Shown here piece after piece: positions 19,476 to 27,363 of a stretch of DNA of 64,000 nt (its first letter is position 1; every line of letters begins with the position of its first letter). A model generated the notes under the pieces. It was not told the DNA's origin, made no database searches, and saw nothing but the letters and a program-made list of their open reading frames with translations. The translations under genes and the position numbers were made by a program. This DNA comes from a virus. Location of the stretch: IMG/VR virus record IMGVR_UViG_3300020411_004289, positions 42,088 through 106,087 of that record; one strand, written 5' to 3'.

Positions 19476-21262
19476 TGGCGTTATTAGATAGCAGATATAT
19501 TGGAATGGTAGACATTCCTGAGTCTAGAGAAATAACTGCACGTTTTGTATATAACTTTTTTGAACCTGACGAAAGAACCGATCGTTCCGGAAAACCCAGG
19601 TTTCATGGAATAAAAAATAATCAAACACAAAAACTAATAGACACTAGAATCATGGAGACTCGTTTACCAAGATTCATAGAGATTAACTTTGATCCTGTGG
19701 ACTGTGGCAGTGCAAACATAAATGATCTAGGCGATCAGCCGTCAGTATTGACAGACCCGGCTGTAAAAGGAAAAACATGTAATGAGGAAAGCCTTACGAC
19801 GTCAAGAGATACTTTGTACAGATATACAGACGGTTCTTTAAGAAAAAGACTGACTGACAAGGCGCGACAGGTTGCAAATATGCTAGGCGCAGAAAGCAGC
19901 AATGTTCGAGAGCAAATAAATGTGATTAAAGAAAAGAACGATGAAATTTCTGCAAACCACTTAGAGTCTATTTTAAGTCCTGAAAATACCCCGGGTGTGG
20001 AGTATGTAAATGATGTGGGAGATATCTCAGAACCGAAAGTATTTGAGCTAGCCTCGTCCTTAAAATTAGACTCTTTTTTGGATAGGCGACTGCTGAGATC
20101 TTCCTTGGCGGGAAACTTTACACATGAAAGCGTTCTCAAGACACACAATGCAAAAATTGCTGAAAAAGATGCGATTAGTTTTTTACCAAACTGCCCAAAT
20201 GATTCGGGCAAAGATTCGTTTGAACCTACCTTTGAAGTAATAAGAATGAAAAAAGTAGGAAAACCATCTGATCTCATAAAGACAGTTACTGTAGGTTATA
20301 TCATTGAAAGACATGAAGTAGATGCATTTGGTAACTTTATTGATACAAAAAAGTTTCTACTTGACGGTGCTGGTTCTACAAGCTTTATAGATACACAAAT
20401 AGTATACGGAAGTTCTTATACATACACAGTTAGGACTGTTGCTTTGATAGAGAGCACTATTGAAAAAAGAACAAAAACGTCATCGGGATATAAAAATGCA
20501 TACTATGAAGCATGGAGCTTAGTTTCGTCTAGGCCGTCTAAAAAAGCATTCGTCAAATCAATTGAACATCGCCCACCTCTAGAGCCCGACGGTGTGTTTT
20601 ATCGATACAATTATGATGACGGTAGAGGCTTGGTTATTAGATGGCAAATTCCAGTAGGGAAACAAAGAGACGTAAAATATTTTCAAATATTTCGGAGAAA
20701 AACTATATACGATCCATTTCAGTGCATAGCTGAGATTGACTTTGACGACTCTACAATAAAAACCACTAGAAGAGAAATGGTTGATAGTAGCAATATTTTT
20801 AAGTTCAAGGCTCCTACTACCACATGGATCGACCATGAGTTCAATAGAGACAGTTCTTATATCTATGCAGTCGTAGCTTTGGATGCCCATGGTCTAACTT
20901 CAGGATATAGCGCACAGACACTAGTAACTTTTAACGGACCCAAAAACACGATAGACTTAAAAAATATCTCTAGGCCTGGCGCGCCAAAACAATATCCTAA
21001 CTTTTATATAGACCCAGACTTAGATGATAATATATTTGTCGACAGCCTTACACAGGATGCAATGCTATCCAGTCATAAAAGAAAAATTAAAATTTACTTC
21101 GATCCAGACACAGTAGAATATACTAGTAGCAATGGAAATACCGGAAAAATAGTTAAGACAAAAAATAACGACAAAGGACTATATAAGATACACTTACTAA
21201 ACATCGACAGACAAAAGTCGTCCGTCGTTGAACTAGAGATAGAGAATCTAGGCTCTGCTTAA
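19475..21262 (+). CDS. Structural protein with two FN3-like domains
   Basis: This 595-residue protein has an N-terminal ~245 residues that are mixed and charged. Then come two beta-sandwich modules of FN3 appearance: one at about residues 250-355 (VGYIIERHEVDAFG, SFIDTQIVYGSSYTYTVRTV) and another at about 370-485 (GLVIRWQIP, VKYFQIFRRK, WIDHEF, SSYIYAVVALDAHG, TSGYSAQTLV). The second has the usual strand B Trp and the strand F Tyr-x-Tyr-x-Val pattern. Such repeats usually act as spacers or weak carbohydrate-binding surface modules on tails. The start overlaps the preceding stop as TAATG. No enzymatic motif is visible. It could be a baseplate-peripheral or fibre-connector protein. Confidence 0.68.
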   Translation: MALLDSRYIGMVDIPESREITARFVYNFFEPDERTDRSGKPRFHGIKNNQTQKLIDTRIMETRLPRFIEINFDPVDCGSANINDLGDQPSVLTDPAVKGKTCNEESLTTSRDTLYRYTDGSLRKRLTDKARQVANMLGAESSNVREQINVIKEKNDEISANHLESILSPENTPGVEYVNDVGDISEPKVFELASSLKLDSFLDRRLLRSSLAGNFTHESVLKTHNAKIAEKDAISFLPNCPNDSGKDSFEPTFEVIRMKKVGKPSDLIKTVTVGYIIERHEVDAFGNFIDTKKFLLDGAGSTSFIDTQIVYGSSYTYTVRTVALIESTIEKRTKTSSGYKNAYYEAWSLVSSRPSKKAFVKSIEHRPPLEPDGVFYRYNYDDGRGLVIRWQIPVGKQRDVKYFQIFRRKTIYDPFQCIAEIDFDDSTIKTTRREMVDSSNIFKFKAPTTTWIDHEFNRDSSYIYAVVALDAHGLTSGYSAQTLVTFNGPKNTIDLKNISRPGAPKQYPNFYIDPDLDDNIFVDSLTQDAMLSSHKRKIKIYFDPDTVEYTSSNGNTGKIVKTKNNDKGLYKIHLLNIDRQKSSVVELEIENLGSA

Positions 21263-21315
21263 AATGCAATTTACGGCGAGCGATGTAAGCGTATATTTAA
21301 CAGCAGAGGTGAGCT

Positions 21316-22029
21316 ATGGGATTTTTAGACCATTCAACAAATAATATAATAATCGACGCAGTCCTGACAGATACAGGGCGAAAAATGTTAGCTGATAACA
21401 GAGGAAGATTTAAAATCGCATTCTTTTCTCTTTCAGACGATGAAGTAGACTATCAAATCATTGAAAAGTTTGGTAGAGCTGTGGGTAAAGAAAAGATATC
21501 TAAAAACACACCTATCTTTGAAGCACAGACAAAAGCTAGTTTGGCATTGAAACACAGACTTCTTACTCTACCAGACCCAACTGTAATTAGGCTTCCTAGT
21601 TTGTCACTGTCATCGACTAACCTTTCTAGTAATTTGTTGACGTTTAATACGTCAACATCATCCACAAATACTGTAAGTGTAGAACAGGTAATTGAAGGCG
21701 AGACTATGATACCTGACGGTGTTTCAGATACGACATTTACAATTTTGGTACCAGATAGATTTCTATCTGTGCAAGGAAGATCAGAAATATCAGTTGAATC
21801 AACTACAAGAATTGCATCTTATAGCATTACAAGATCTGATACTAATAGTAAAAACGGCGCAAAGGCAGATTTTACATTGATAATTCAGCCAGGCCTGGAC
21901 GATACGATGTTCAATATTTACGGTGATTCCGACAATAAAAACAATATTTCAAGTGTAGTATCGATTGTTGGTGATCAGTCGGGAATTAGAAAAGACTTTG
22001 CAATTGCGATAAGTCGCCCGGCAGCATAA
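21316..22029 (+). CDS. Virion structural protein, paralogue of the gene at 12013
   Basis: This 237-residue protein opens MGFLDHSTNNIIIDAVLTDT, then G-R-K-M-L-A-D-N-R-G-R-F-K-I-A-F-F-S-L-S-D-D-E-V-D-Y. This 'LD...ID.VLTDTGR...G.FKI.FF.L.DDEVDY' plan is a recurrent N-terminal domain of structural-cluster proteins in distant T4-like phages, and a diverged copy occurs at 12013. The C-terminal part (residues ~90-237) is Ser/Thr-rich and beta-like. The ribosome site AGAGGTGA precedes the ATG by four bases. The 53-base spacer upstream contains an ATG at 21264 with a 26-codon frame that overlaps this start, but I do not think it is a gene. No catalytic motif. Tail or baseplate location is inferred. 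Confidence 0.65.
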   Translation: MGFLDHSTNNIIIDAVLTDTGRKMLADNRGRFKIAFFSLSDDEVDYQIIEKFGRAVGKEKISKNTPIFEAQTKASLALKHRLLTLPDPTVIRLPSLSLSSTNLSSNLLTFNTSTSSTNTVSVEQVIEGETMIPDGVSDTTFTILVPDRFLSVQGRSEISVESTTRIASYSITRSDTNSKNGAKADFTLIIQPGLDDTMFNIYGDSDNKNNISSVVSIVGDQSGIRKDFAIAISRPAA

Positions 22030-22043
22030 TAAAAGAGGAATAA

Positions 22044-23327
22044 ATGGCACAGTTAACAGGTGGAAGTTTTAAAAGAATTAGTCCAGAAGATATTAAGGTT
22101 CGCAGATCGACCCTTAATCAGTTAGTTGACGTAATTCAAGAAGATGTTTCCGGATCAGCAACTAGAAGAAAATATCAAGTTTTTGTAACAGGTGGCGTCG
22201 GCCCTGGGATTACGTCTTCGTTGTTCCAGACAGTTTATGACCAAGACTTTAGCTTACAGACAGCTAATGCAATGTGTGATATGACTGTAGGTCTGTATTC
22301 CAGCGGATCAACAGTAACTAATGCCAGTACAGGTGAAGATTCTGCTGGTAAGCTTTTGTTTCCGTCACAGTCTCTAATGATGAGAGAAAAAGTTGATGTT
22401 TACAAGCAGTATGCTGCAAATCTTTTAGGTGATGCTGACGCTGCTTTCTTTTCACCTTTTGGAAGTACAAGAACTAGCTCAACAGATCGTCACTCTAACG
22501 ACAGGATCGAAGAGGCTCTTTTTATCTCTTATAAACGTCTTTTTGCGAGAGACAAAATAAAAAGAGAAACTTTTGCTACAAGATTTTATAGAAGCGGCGC
22601 GCTGGATGGATCCGATGGTTCATCATATCCAAACAGCATGACAGGATCAAACATTGCTGTGACTTCAACATCCGGAAGTGCAATCTTTAGTGATATAGGT
22701 GCAGCTTCTAATATTAGAAGAACATTCGGTGGTGAGGTAGGTAATATTGTAAATGCAGCCAATACAGCTGAAAATGTAGGGCTTATTTTCTATGATCAAG
22801 GAACAGTTGTTTTGGACTTGGGCAAAGCCACCTTCGCCGACCAGCATATGAGCGGCGCGATCCAAGCAATGGCTAGAGCAACTACTATTGATGGAGCAGT
22901 AATTCCGTCAGGATTAACAGTTCTAGGGTCTTCAGGTGGAAATCCACATGCTAAATTTGTTCCTGACTTTATGGTATCCGGATCAATTGATCAAATCGTT
23001 GATCATGTTGCCAGCACCCGATTTCAATCGGGCTCTCTGACTTCAGCAACATTTCAAAATGTTACAAATATTAATTCGACCCTGATATTTTGTAGAGCTA
23101 CAGCAGATGAGTTTAACTACTCTACAAACCCAACATTCACAGATTCAGCTGGTCGAATTCGTGTGGTAGACCAAGGACAAGAAGACACACAGCGGACATT
23201 TGCTTTTCCTACAACTGTAGGGCTTCATGATGAGTTCGGTAATCTGCTAGCTGTCGCAAAAATGTCACGTCCAATTGAAAAGAACGACGAAAAGGATATC
23301 ACATTTAGGATTCGACTGGACTTCTAA
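22044..23327 (+). CDS. Structural protein sharing a C-terminal module with its neighbour
   Basis: This 427-residue Ser/Gly/Thr-rich protein has an N-terminal segment (~1-60) that looks like an attachment domain and a helical central part around residues 140-190. The last ~40 residues (TTVGLHDEFGNLLAVAKMSR, then P-I-E-K-N-D-E-K-D-I-T-F-R-I-R-L-D-F) closely parallel the last 40 residues of the next protein (ITGITLHDNNMNVIGRANLA, then Q-P-V-V-K-R-E-A-D-K-F-V-F-K-L-R-M-D-Y). This shared terminal strand-rich module suggests that both proteins dock on the same partner or on each other. The AGAGGA site eight bases upstream supports the start. It probably belongs to the baseplate or fibre; no enzyme motif is visible. 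Confidence 0.65.
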   Translation: MAQLTGGSFKRISPEDIKVRRSTLNQLVDVIQEDVSGSATRRKYQVFVTGGVGPGITSSLFQTVYDQDFSLQTANAMCDMTVGLYSSGSTVTNASTGEDSAGKLLFPSQSLMMREKVDVYKQYAANLLGDADAAFFSPFGSTRTSSTDRHSNDRIEEALFISYKRLFARDKIKRETFATRFYRSGALDGSDGSSYPNSMTGSNIAVTSTSGSAIFSDIGAASNIRRTFGGEVGNIVNAANTAENVGLIFYDQGTVVLDLGKATFADQHMSGAIQAMARATTIDGAVIPSGLTVLGSSGGNPHAKFVPDFMVSGSIDQIVDHVASTRFQSGSLTSATFQNVTNINSTLIFCRATADEFNYSTNPTFTDSAGRIRVVDQGQEDTQRTFAFPTTVGLHDEFGNLLAVAKMSRPIEKNDEKDITFRIRLDF

Positions 23328-23339
23328 AGAGGCCCAGGT

Positions 23340-25811
23340 ATGTCCATATTCAGGCTCAATAAAGAAAATTTTGAGAATTTTGAGCTAATAGCCAATCCGC
23401 GAAGACAATTTATTTCTTCGTCCGCAGAAGGTATTACAGGATCCGTTGCTCTTTTTGCAGATGCATCAACTTCTTTAAAAGAGTTAGCGTCAACATTTGG
23501 AGATGCATCAGGTAGTGTCAAGGACAATTCTCTAGACCTACACAGAGAAAGCCTTTCCGACACAATAGCTAATGCAATCACAAACGGAAATTCAATTAAT
23601 GCATATGAATCTGCTAATGAGTACCTAAACCTGGTTAATAATCAAAAATCTTCGCCTATGATGAATAAGCGTCAGGAGGTTTTAAGATATACACCAGGAG
23701 TAAGATTTGAGAAAAACTATCTTACAAAAAAGACAATACAGAATTCTGTTTTTCCTTTCTATAGAAATGAAGTGCCGACTGCACAGTGGTCTTATACAAA
23801 CTATCATAGTTTAAACTTTGTAACAGGCGGGCTTCCAGGGTATGATTTGCCGCGACAGTCCGTGTTAATATATCCAGCGGGGACAGGATCAGTAACCTCA
23901 GAAAACTGGAATCCTTTAGCACCAAAAAACAGATTTACATTTGACTTCTGGATTAATCCACGCTATACAACAGATCGGCCTGGAGACGAGTTTCACGCCG
24001 GGACAGTCTTGCATATGTCTTCGTGCTATGCTGTGAGCCTGGTATCAGGAAGCAGAGTAGGCATAGATGGTCGTCCGTCAGGCTATCGAATGATGTTGCA
24101 GCTAAGTCATAGTGCAGACGTTAGCCCATCTAGTGTTAATCTAGATATTGCAAACAACTCAAGGTCACACCCAAAAGATTTAATTTTTCTATCTAGCGAC
24201 AACGCGCTGACTAGAAATACATGGCATCATGTAGCTATTAGGTGGGACCCGTCAATTAATAACGGGTATGGTACGTTTCACATAGACGGAAAAGACCAAG
24301 GCGCTTTTATTATAAACTCATCTTCAGTAATGCAAGTTACTTCTGCAAACACAAACCTGCTAGATCCCGACGCCTTGTTTGTAGGCAACTATTATTCCGG
24401 AGACAATAATGGCGGCAATGCCATTGCGAAATTTTTTAATGTAAATGCGCATAGACAAGAAGGCGTGGCGCTTTTTAGTCATCATCTTGAGTCAGACCCG
24501 TTAGTATTTAATTTTTCAAATCCACTAAACGCTGAAGTCCATGACTTGAAAATATTTGATCGCTACAGAAACGATCAAAAGACAATCACAGGGTCGATGG
24601 TAGGTGTAGGCTTAGACGAGCCAGGCCTATTATTTTACGTACCGCCATTTTTTACCAAAGACTCTAGAACCCGGTTGGTTCTACAGACACCATTTTTTGA
24701 TGCTGCCGGCTCTACAGAAGATCCTTTTAATGTAGCAATGTCATTCGGACTAGGTGCCTTAGATATAAATTTAGAAAACTTTACAAAAGACTTTGTAACA
24801 AACCAGTTTCCAAGACTTTTAAACTTGACAGCTTCAAGAATTGACACGCAGATAAATGTACCGAAAACAGCGAATTATTTGCTTTATGAGTCTGGATCGT
24901 CTAGAAAAAGAAACTTGACTATTTTGCCGTGTGATAATGGCAAGTTTTTTCCTAACTTTAATATGCTCAAGGCAAAACCAGTACATGGCATCACAGACAT
25001 TCAAAGTGGCACTTACGATTCTGCATATTATTCTGGCTCATTTAACGATAGGTTTGTTGATGATTTTGGAAACAAGAATTATTCTTTTATAAGCCTAAGA
25101 AACCTGGTAGATACAGGATCAGCCGGGAGCTACAATGTAATGCCAGGTAGAATTCCTGACACACAAGAATCCTCAGGGTCTCTTTTGGCTCCTTTACTTG
25201 GGCCCTCTCCTGAAGATCCAGGAGTGTCGCCTGGAAATATCTTGACAGTTTTACAGAGATTTCAAGATTCTTCGTCTAACGAAGTTGTATTTTTTGATAT
25301 ATCAAATATGTTTTATGGAGATGAAATTAAGCGAGGTACGTTTGTCCTAGAAGATTTAAACGTATCTGGTTCTGGTGGAAGAATGAGCTTTAAGCTTAAG
25401 GATAACGGATACGGAAATCTCTATAGAGCAGACTGTTCGGGATCACATGCCAGCTGGGCTAGTGTTGGAAATGTTTTCTATGAAGAGGGTTTAGCTGTAA
25501 TTAAAACTCCGCATATGCCACACTTTGGTAGAGACTCTTTTAAGGTGTCCTTTGAGGGTACTAGAAGTGTCTATGTCTTAGAAGTATTAGTGCCAGCTAA
25601 CCAGTCTTTACATAACTCTTCTAGTAATCCTGCATACAAAGCCTTAGCCCCAACAGATTATCCTAACGAGTTGGCAAATGATTTCTCTTATATCACCGGG
25701 ATCACGTTGCATGACAACAACATGAATGTAATTGGAAGAGCGAACTTGGCACAACCGGTTGTTAAAAGAGAAGCTGATAAATTTGTATTCAAGCTAAGAA
25801 TGGATTACTAA
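23340..25811 (+). CDS. LamG-domain structural protein
   Basis: This 823-residue protein has a LamG/concanavalin-like domain spanning about residues 195-400: FTFDFWINPRY as the first strand, NTWHHVAIRWDPS with the typical W-H-H-V, GTFHIDGKDQG, LFVGNYYSGD and AEVHDLKIFDRYRNDQ as the closing strand and helix. The very C-terminus shares a module with the preceding protein. The remaining parts are Ser/Asn/Gly-rich. It probably forms part of the adsorption apparatus and may bind surface glycans; binding residues cannot be assigned. Its stop overlaps the RuvC-type resolvase ATG (TAATG), so a structural gene and a DNA-processing gene are translationally linked here. Confidence 0.75.
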   Translation: MSIFRLNKENFENFELIANPRRQFISSSAEGITGSVALFADASTSLKELASTFGDASGSVKDNSLDLHRESLSDTIANAITNGNSINAYESANEYLNLVNNQKSSPMMNKRQEVLRYTPGVRFEKNYLTKKTIQNSVFPFYRNEVPTAQWSYTNYHSLNFVTGGLPGYDLPRQSVLIYPAGTGSVTSENWNPLAPKNRFTFDFWINPRYTTDRPGDEFHAGTVLHMSSCYAVSLVSGSRVGIDGRPSGYRMMLQLSHSADVSPSSVNLDIANNSRSHPKDLIFLSSDNALTRNTWHHVAIRWDPSINNGYGTFHIDGKDQGAFIINSSSVMQVTSANTNLLDPDALFVGNYYSGDNNGGNAIAKFFNVNAHRQEGVALFSHHLESDPLVFNFSNPLNAEVHDLKIFDRYRNDQKTITGSMVGVGLDEPGLLFYVPPFFTKDSRTRLVLQTPFFDAAGSTEDPFNVAMSFGLGALDINLENFTKDFVTNQFPRLLNLTASRIDTQINVPKTANYLLYESGSSRKRNLTILPCDNGKFFPNFNMLKAKPVHGITDIQSGTYDSAYYSGSFNDRFVDDFGNKNYSFISLRNLVDTGSAGSYNVMPGRIPDTQESSGSLLAPLLGPSPEDPGVSPGNILTVLQRFQDSSSNEVVFFDISNMFYGDEIKRGTFVLEDLNVSGSGGRMSFKLKDNGYGNLYRADCSGSHASWASVGNVFYEEGLAVIKTPHMPHFGRDSFKVSFEGTRSVYVLEVLVPANQSLHNSSSNPAYKALAPTDYPNELANDFSYITGITLHDNNMNVIGRANLAQPVVKREADKFVFKLRMDY

Positions 25812-26362
25812 TGTTAGTTTTAGGTCTAGACATATCAACATCAATCACAGGATACTGTCTAATAAACACAGAGGTACCTCAGAGACATCGTTTAGTCAAA
25901 GCTGATGGAATAATCATATCACATATAAAAGACACATACACTAAATCTCTGGCCATTAGAAATGAATTTAATAATATAGCTAATGAGTTCAAGCCAGACA
26001 AAATAGTAATAGAAGAAAACTTACAAGCATTTCGTAGAGGCCTATCTTCAGCAAAAACACTGTCAACTTTAGCAAGATTTAACGGTATTGTTTCTTTTTT
26101 GGCTCAGGATATATTTCAAATTCCAGTAGAGATGGTTAATGTCAATAGCGCCAGGGCCAAAGTAGGTCTTAAAATAGATAGAAAAAGTGAAGAGCCTATC
26201 AAAGAACAGATTTTAGAGTGGGTCAAAAGTCAAGAAGAATTTTCGCAATTTGTGTGGCCTACTAAGACTTTAAAGTCCGGCCCAAGAAAAGGCTTGACAA
26301 TACCTGCACCACAATGTTTTGACATAGCAGATGCTGCAGTAGTTTGCCTTTCAGGAATGTAA
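25811..26362 (+). CDS. ruvC: RuvC-type Holliday junction resolvase
   Basis: This 183-residue RNase H-fold nuclease would cut four-way DNA junctions. The family's acidic residues are visible in order: D7 in the opening strand LGLDISTSITGY, E68/E69 in IVIEEN, and D171/D174 in CFDIADAAVV. Length equals that of bacterial RuvC (~170-185). T4 resolves junctions with the unrelated endonuclease VII (gp49), so a RuvC-type enzyme upstream of the packaging genes is a plausible functional replacement, removing branches before DNA enters the head. Start: TAATG overlap with the LamG gene. Catalytic residues look intact. A related phage RNase H-fold nuclease with a somewhat different substrate cannot be excluded. 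Confidence 0.85.
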   Translation: MLVLGLDISTSITGYCLINTEVPQRHRLVKADGIIISHIKDTYTKSLAIRNEFNNIANEFKPDKIVIEENLQAFRRGLSSAKTLSTLARFNGIVSFLAQDIFQIPVEMVNVNSARAKVGLKIDRKSEEPIKEQILEWVKSQEEFSQFVWPTKTLKSGPRKGLTIPAPQCFDIADAAVVCLSGM

Positions 26363-26404
26363 ACGTAGCTTGAACATTAGGCAGTAAATTTCTACACTTG
26401 TTTT

Positions 26405-27358
26405 ATGAGTGTACACAGGAACATCAAAGATATTCTTACACGTGCGTTTGGGCAAGGATCAATGTCTAGAGACGGCATCAACTATGCTGTGTGTTGTCCT
26501 GCATGTGACTCTAATAAACGAAATAAGCGAAAATTAGAAGTAAGATTAGACGATGCCAGATATCACTGTTGGGTCTGTGGAATTAAAGGGTCAGATGTAC
26601 GCTATCTTATAAGAAAATATAGACCTGACTTAGCTGATAAAGTATCAACACTTAAAACATCCAAGACTTTAGAAGACCCTACTTCGGAAGAAATTAAAAT
26701 TTCTCTACCGAAAAGAGCATCGCTATTAGGGTGTTCCAATTCTAAAGACCCAGATATAATTGCAACTAAAAAATATCTTCTCCGACGCGGCGTTTCTCTT
26801 GTAGATATGATGAGGTGGCGGATCTTAGCTAGTCCTACCGGTGACTTTAGAAGAAAAGCAATTATACCTTCTTTTGATTCATCTGGAAATCTAAATTATT
26901 ATGTAGCAAGATCTATAGATGATTTAGGTGGCTTTAGATACAAAAATGCGAAAGTACCTAAAGAAAATGTTATCTTTAACGAAATTGATATTGATTGGAA
27001 ACGACCACTAATACTAGTAGAGGGTGTTTTTGATGCCATCAAGTGTCCAGAAAATACTATACCAATATTAGGATCAAGCATTTCTACAAGGTCTCTGATT
27101 TACAGAGAAATTGCTAAAAATCAGACAAAGTGCATTGTAGCACTAGATCCTGACTTAAAAACAAAGGCTTATAAGTTGGCAAAAATGATTAAAAAAATAG
27201 GGTGTGAAGTAGATATCGCTTTCGCCCCTGAAGGGAAAGATATGGGCGACTTAAGCAAACTTCAAGCAAGGCAAGTAATAGACTCAGCCGCTCCGTATAC
27301 AGACATTATGCATTTATCTTACAAGATAAATGAGATTCAAAGCGGATCTATTATATAG
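26405..27358 (+). CDS. DnaG-type DNA primase
   Basis: This 317-residue primase is comparable in length to T4 gp61. The N-terminal zinc ribbon is C31-P-A-C34 and C55-W-V-C58, preceded by the typical CCPAC context and followed by GIKGSD. The Toprim catalytic fold begins at LILVEGVFDA (E206), continues with VALDPD (D248, D250) and ends with the acidic GKDMGD (D279, D282). It would make RNA primers for lagging-strand synthesis, usually bound to a replicative helicase, which is not in this window. No good ribosome site precedes ATG 26405. An alternative ATG at residue 20 has AAGGA four bases upstream, but that would cut into the conserved region before the zinc ribbon, so I keep the longer form. 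A six-base gap separates it from the next gene. Confidence 0.85.
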   Translation: MSVHRNIKDILTRAFGQGSMSRDGINYAVCCPACDSNKRNKRKLEVRLDDARYHCWVCGIKGSDVRYLIRKYRPDLADKVSTLKTSKTLEDPTSEEIKISLPKRASLLGCSNSKDPDIIATKKYLLRRGVSLVDMMRWRILASPTGDFRRKAIIPSFDSSGNLNYYVARSIDDLGGFRYKNAKVPKENVIFNEIDIDWKRPLILVEGVFDAIKCPENTIPILGSSISTRSLIYREIAKNQTKCIVALDPDLKTKAYKLAKMIKKIGCEVDIAFAPEGKDMGDLSKLQARQVIDSAAPYTDIMHLSYKINEIQSGSII

Positions 27359-27363
27359 GGAAA

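Noticed and set aside
21264-21344. 26-codon frame upstream of and overlapping the 21316 gene
   Set aside because: No ribosome site, overlaps a well-supported start, and composition is unremarkable.
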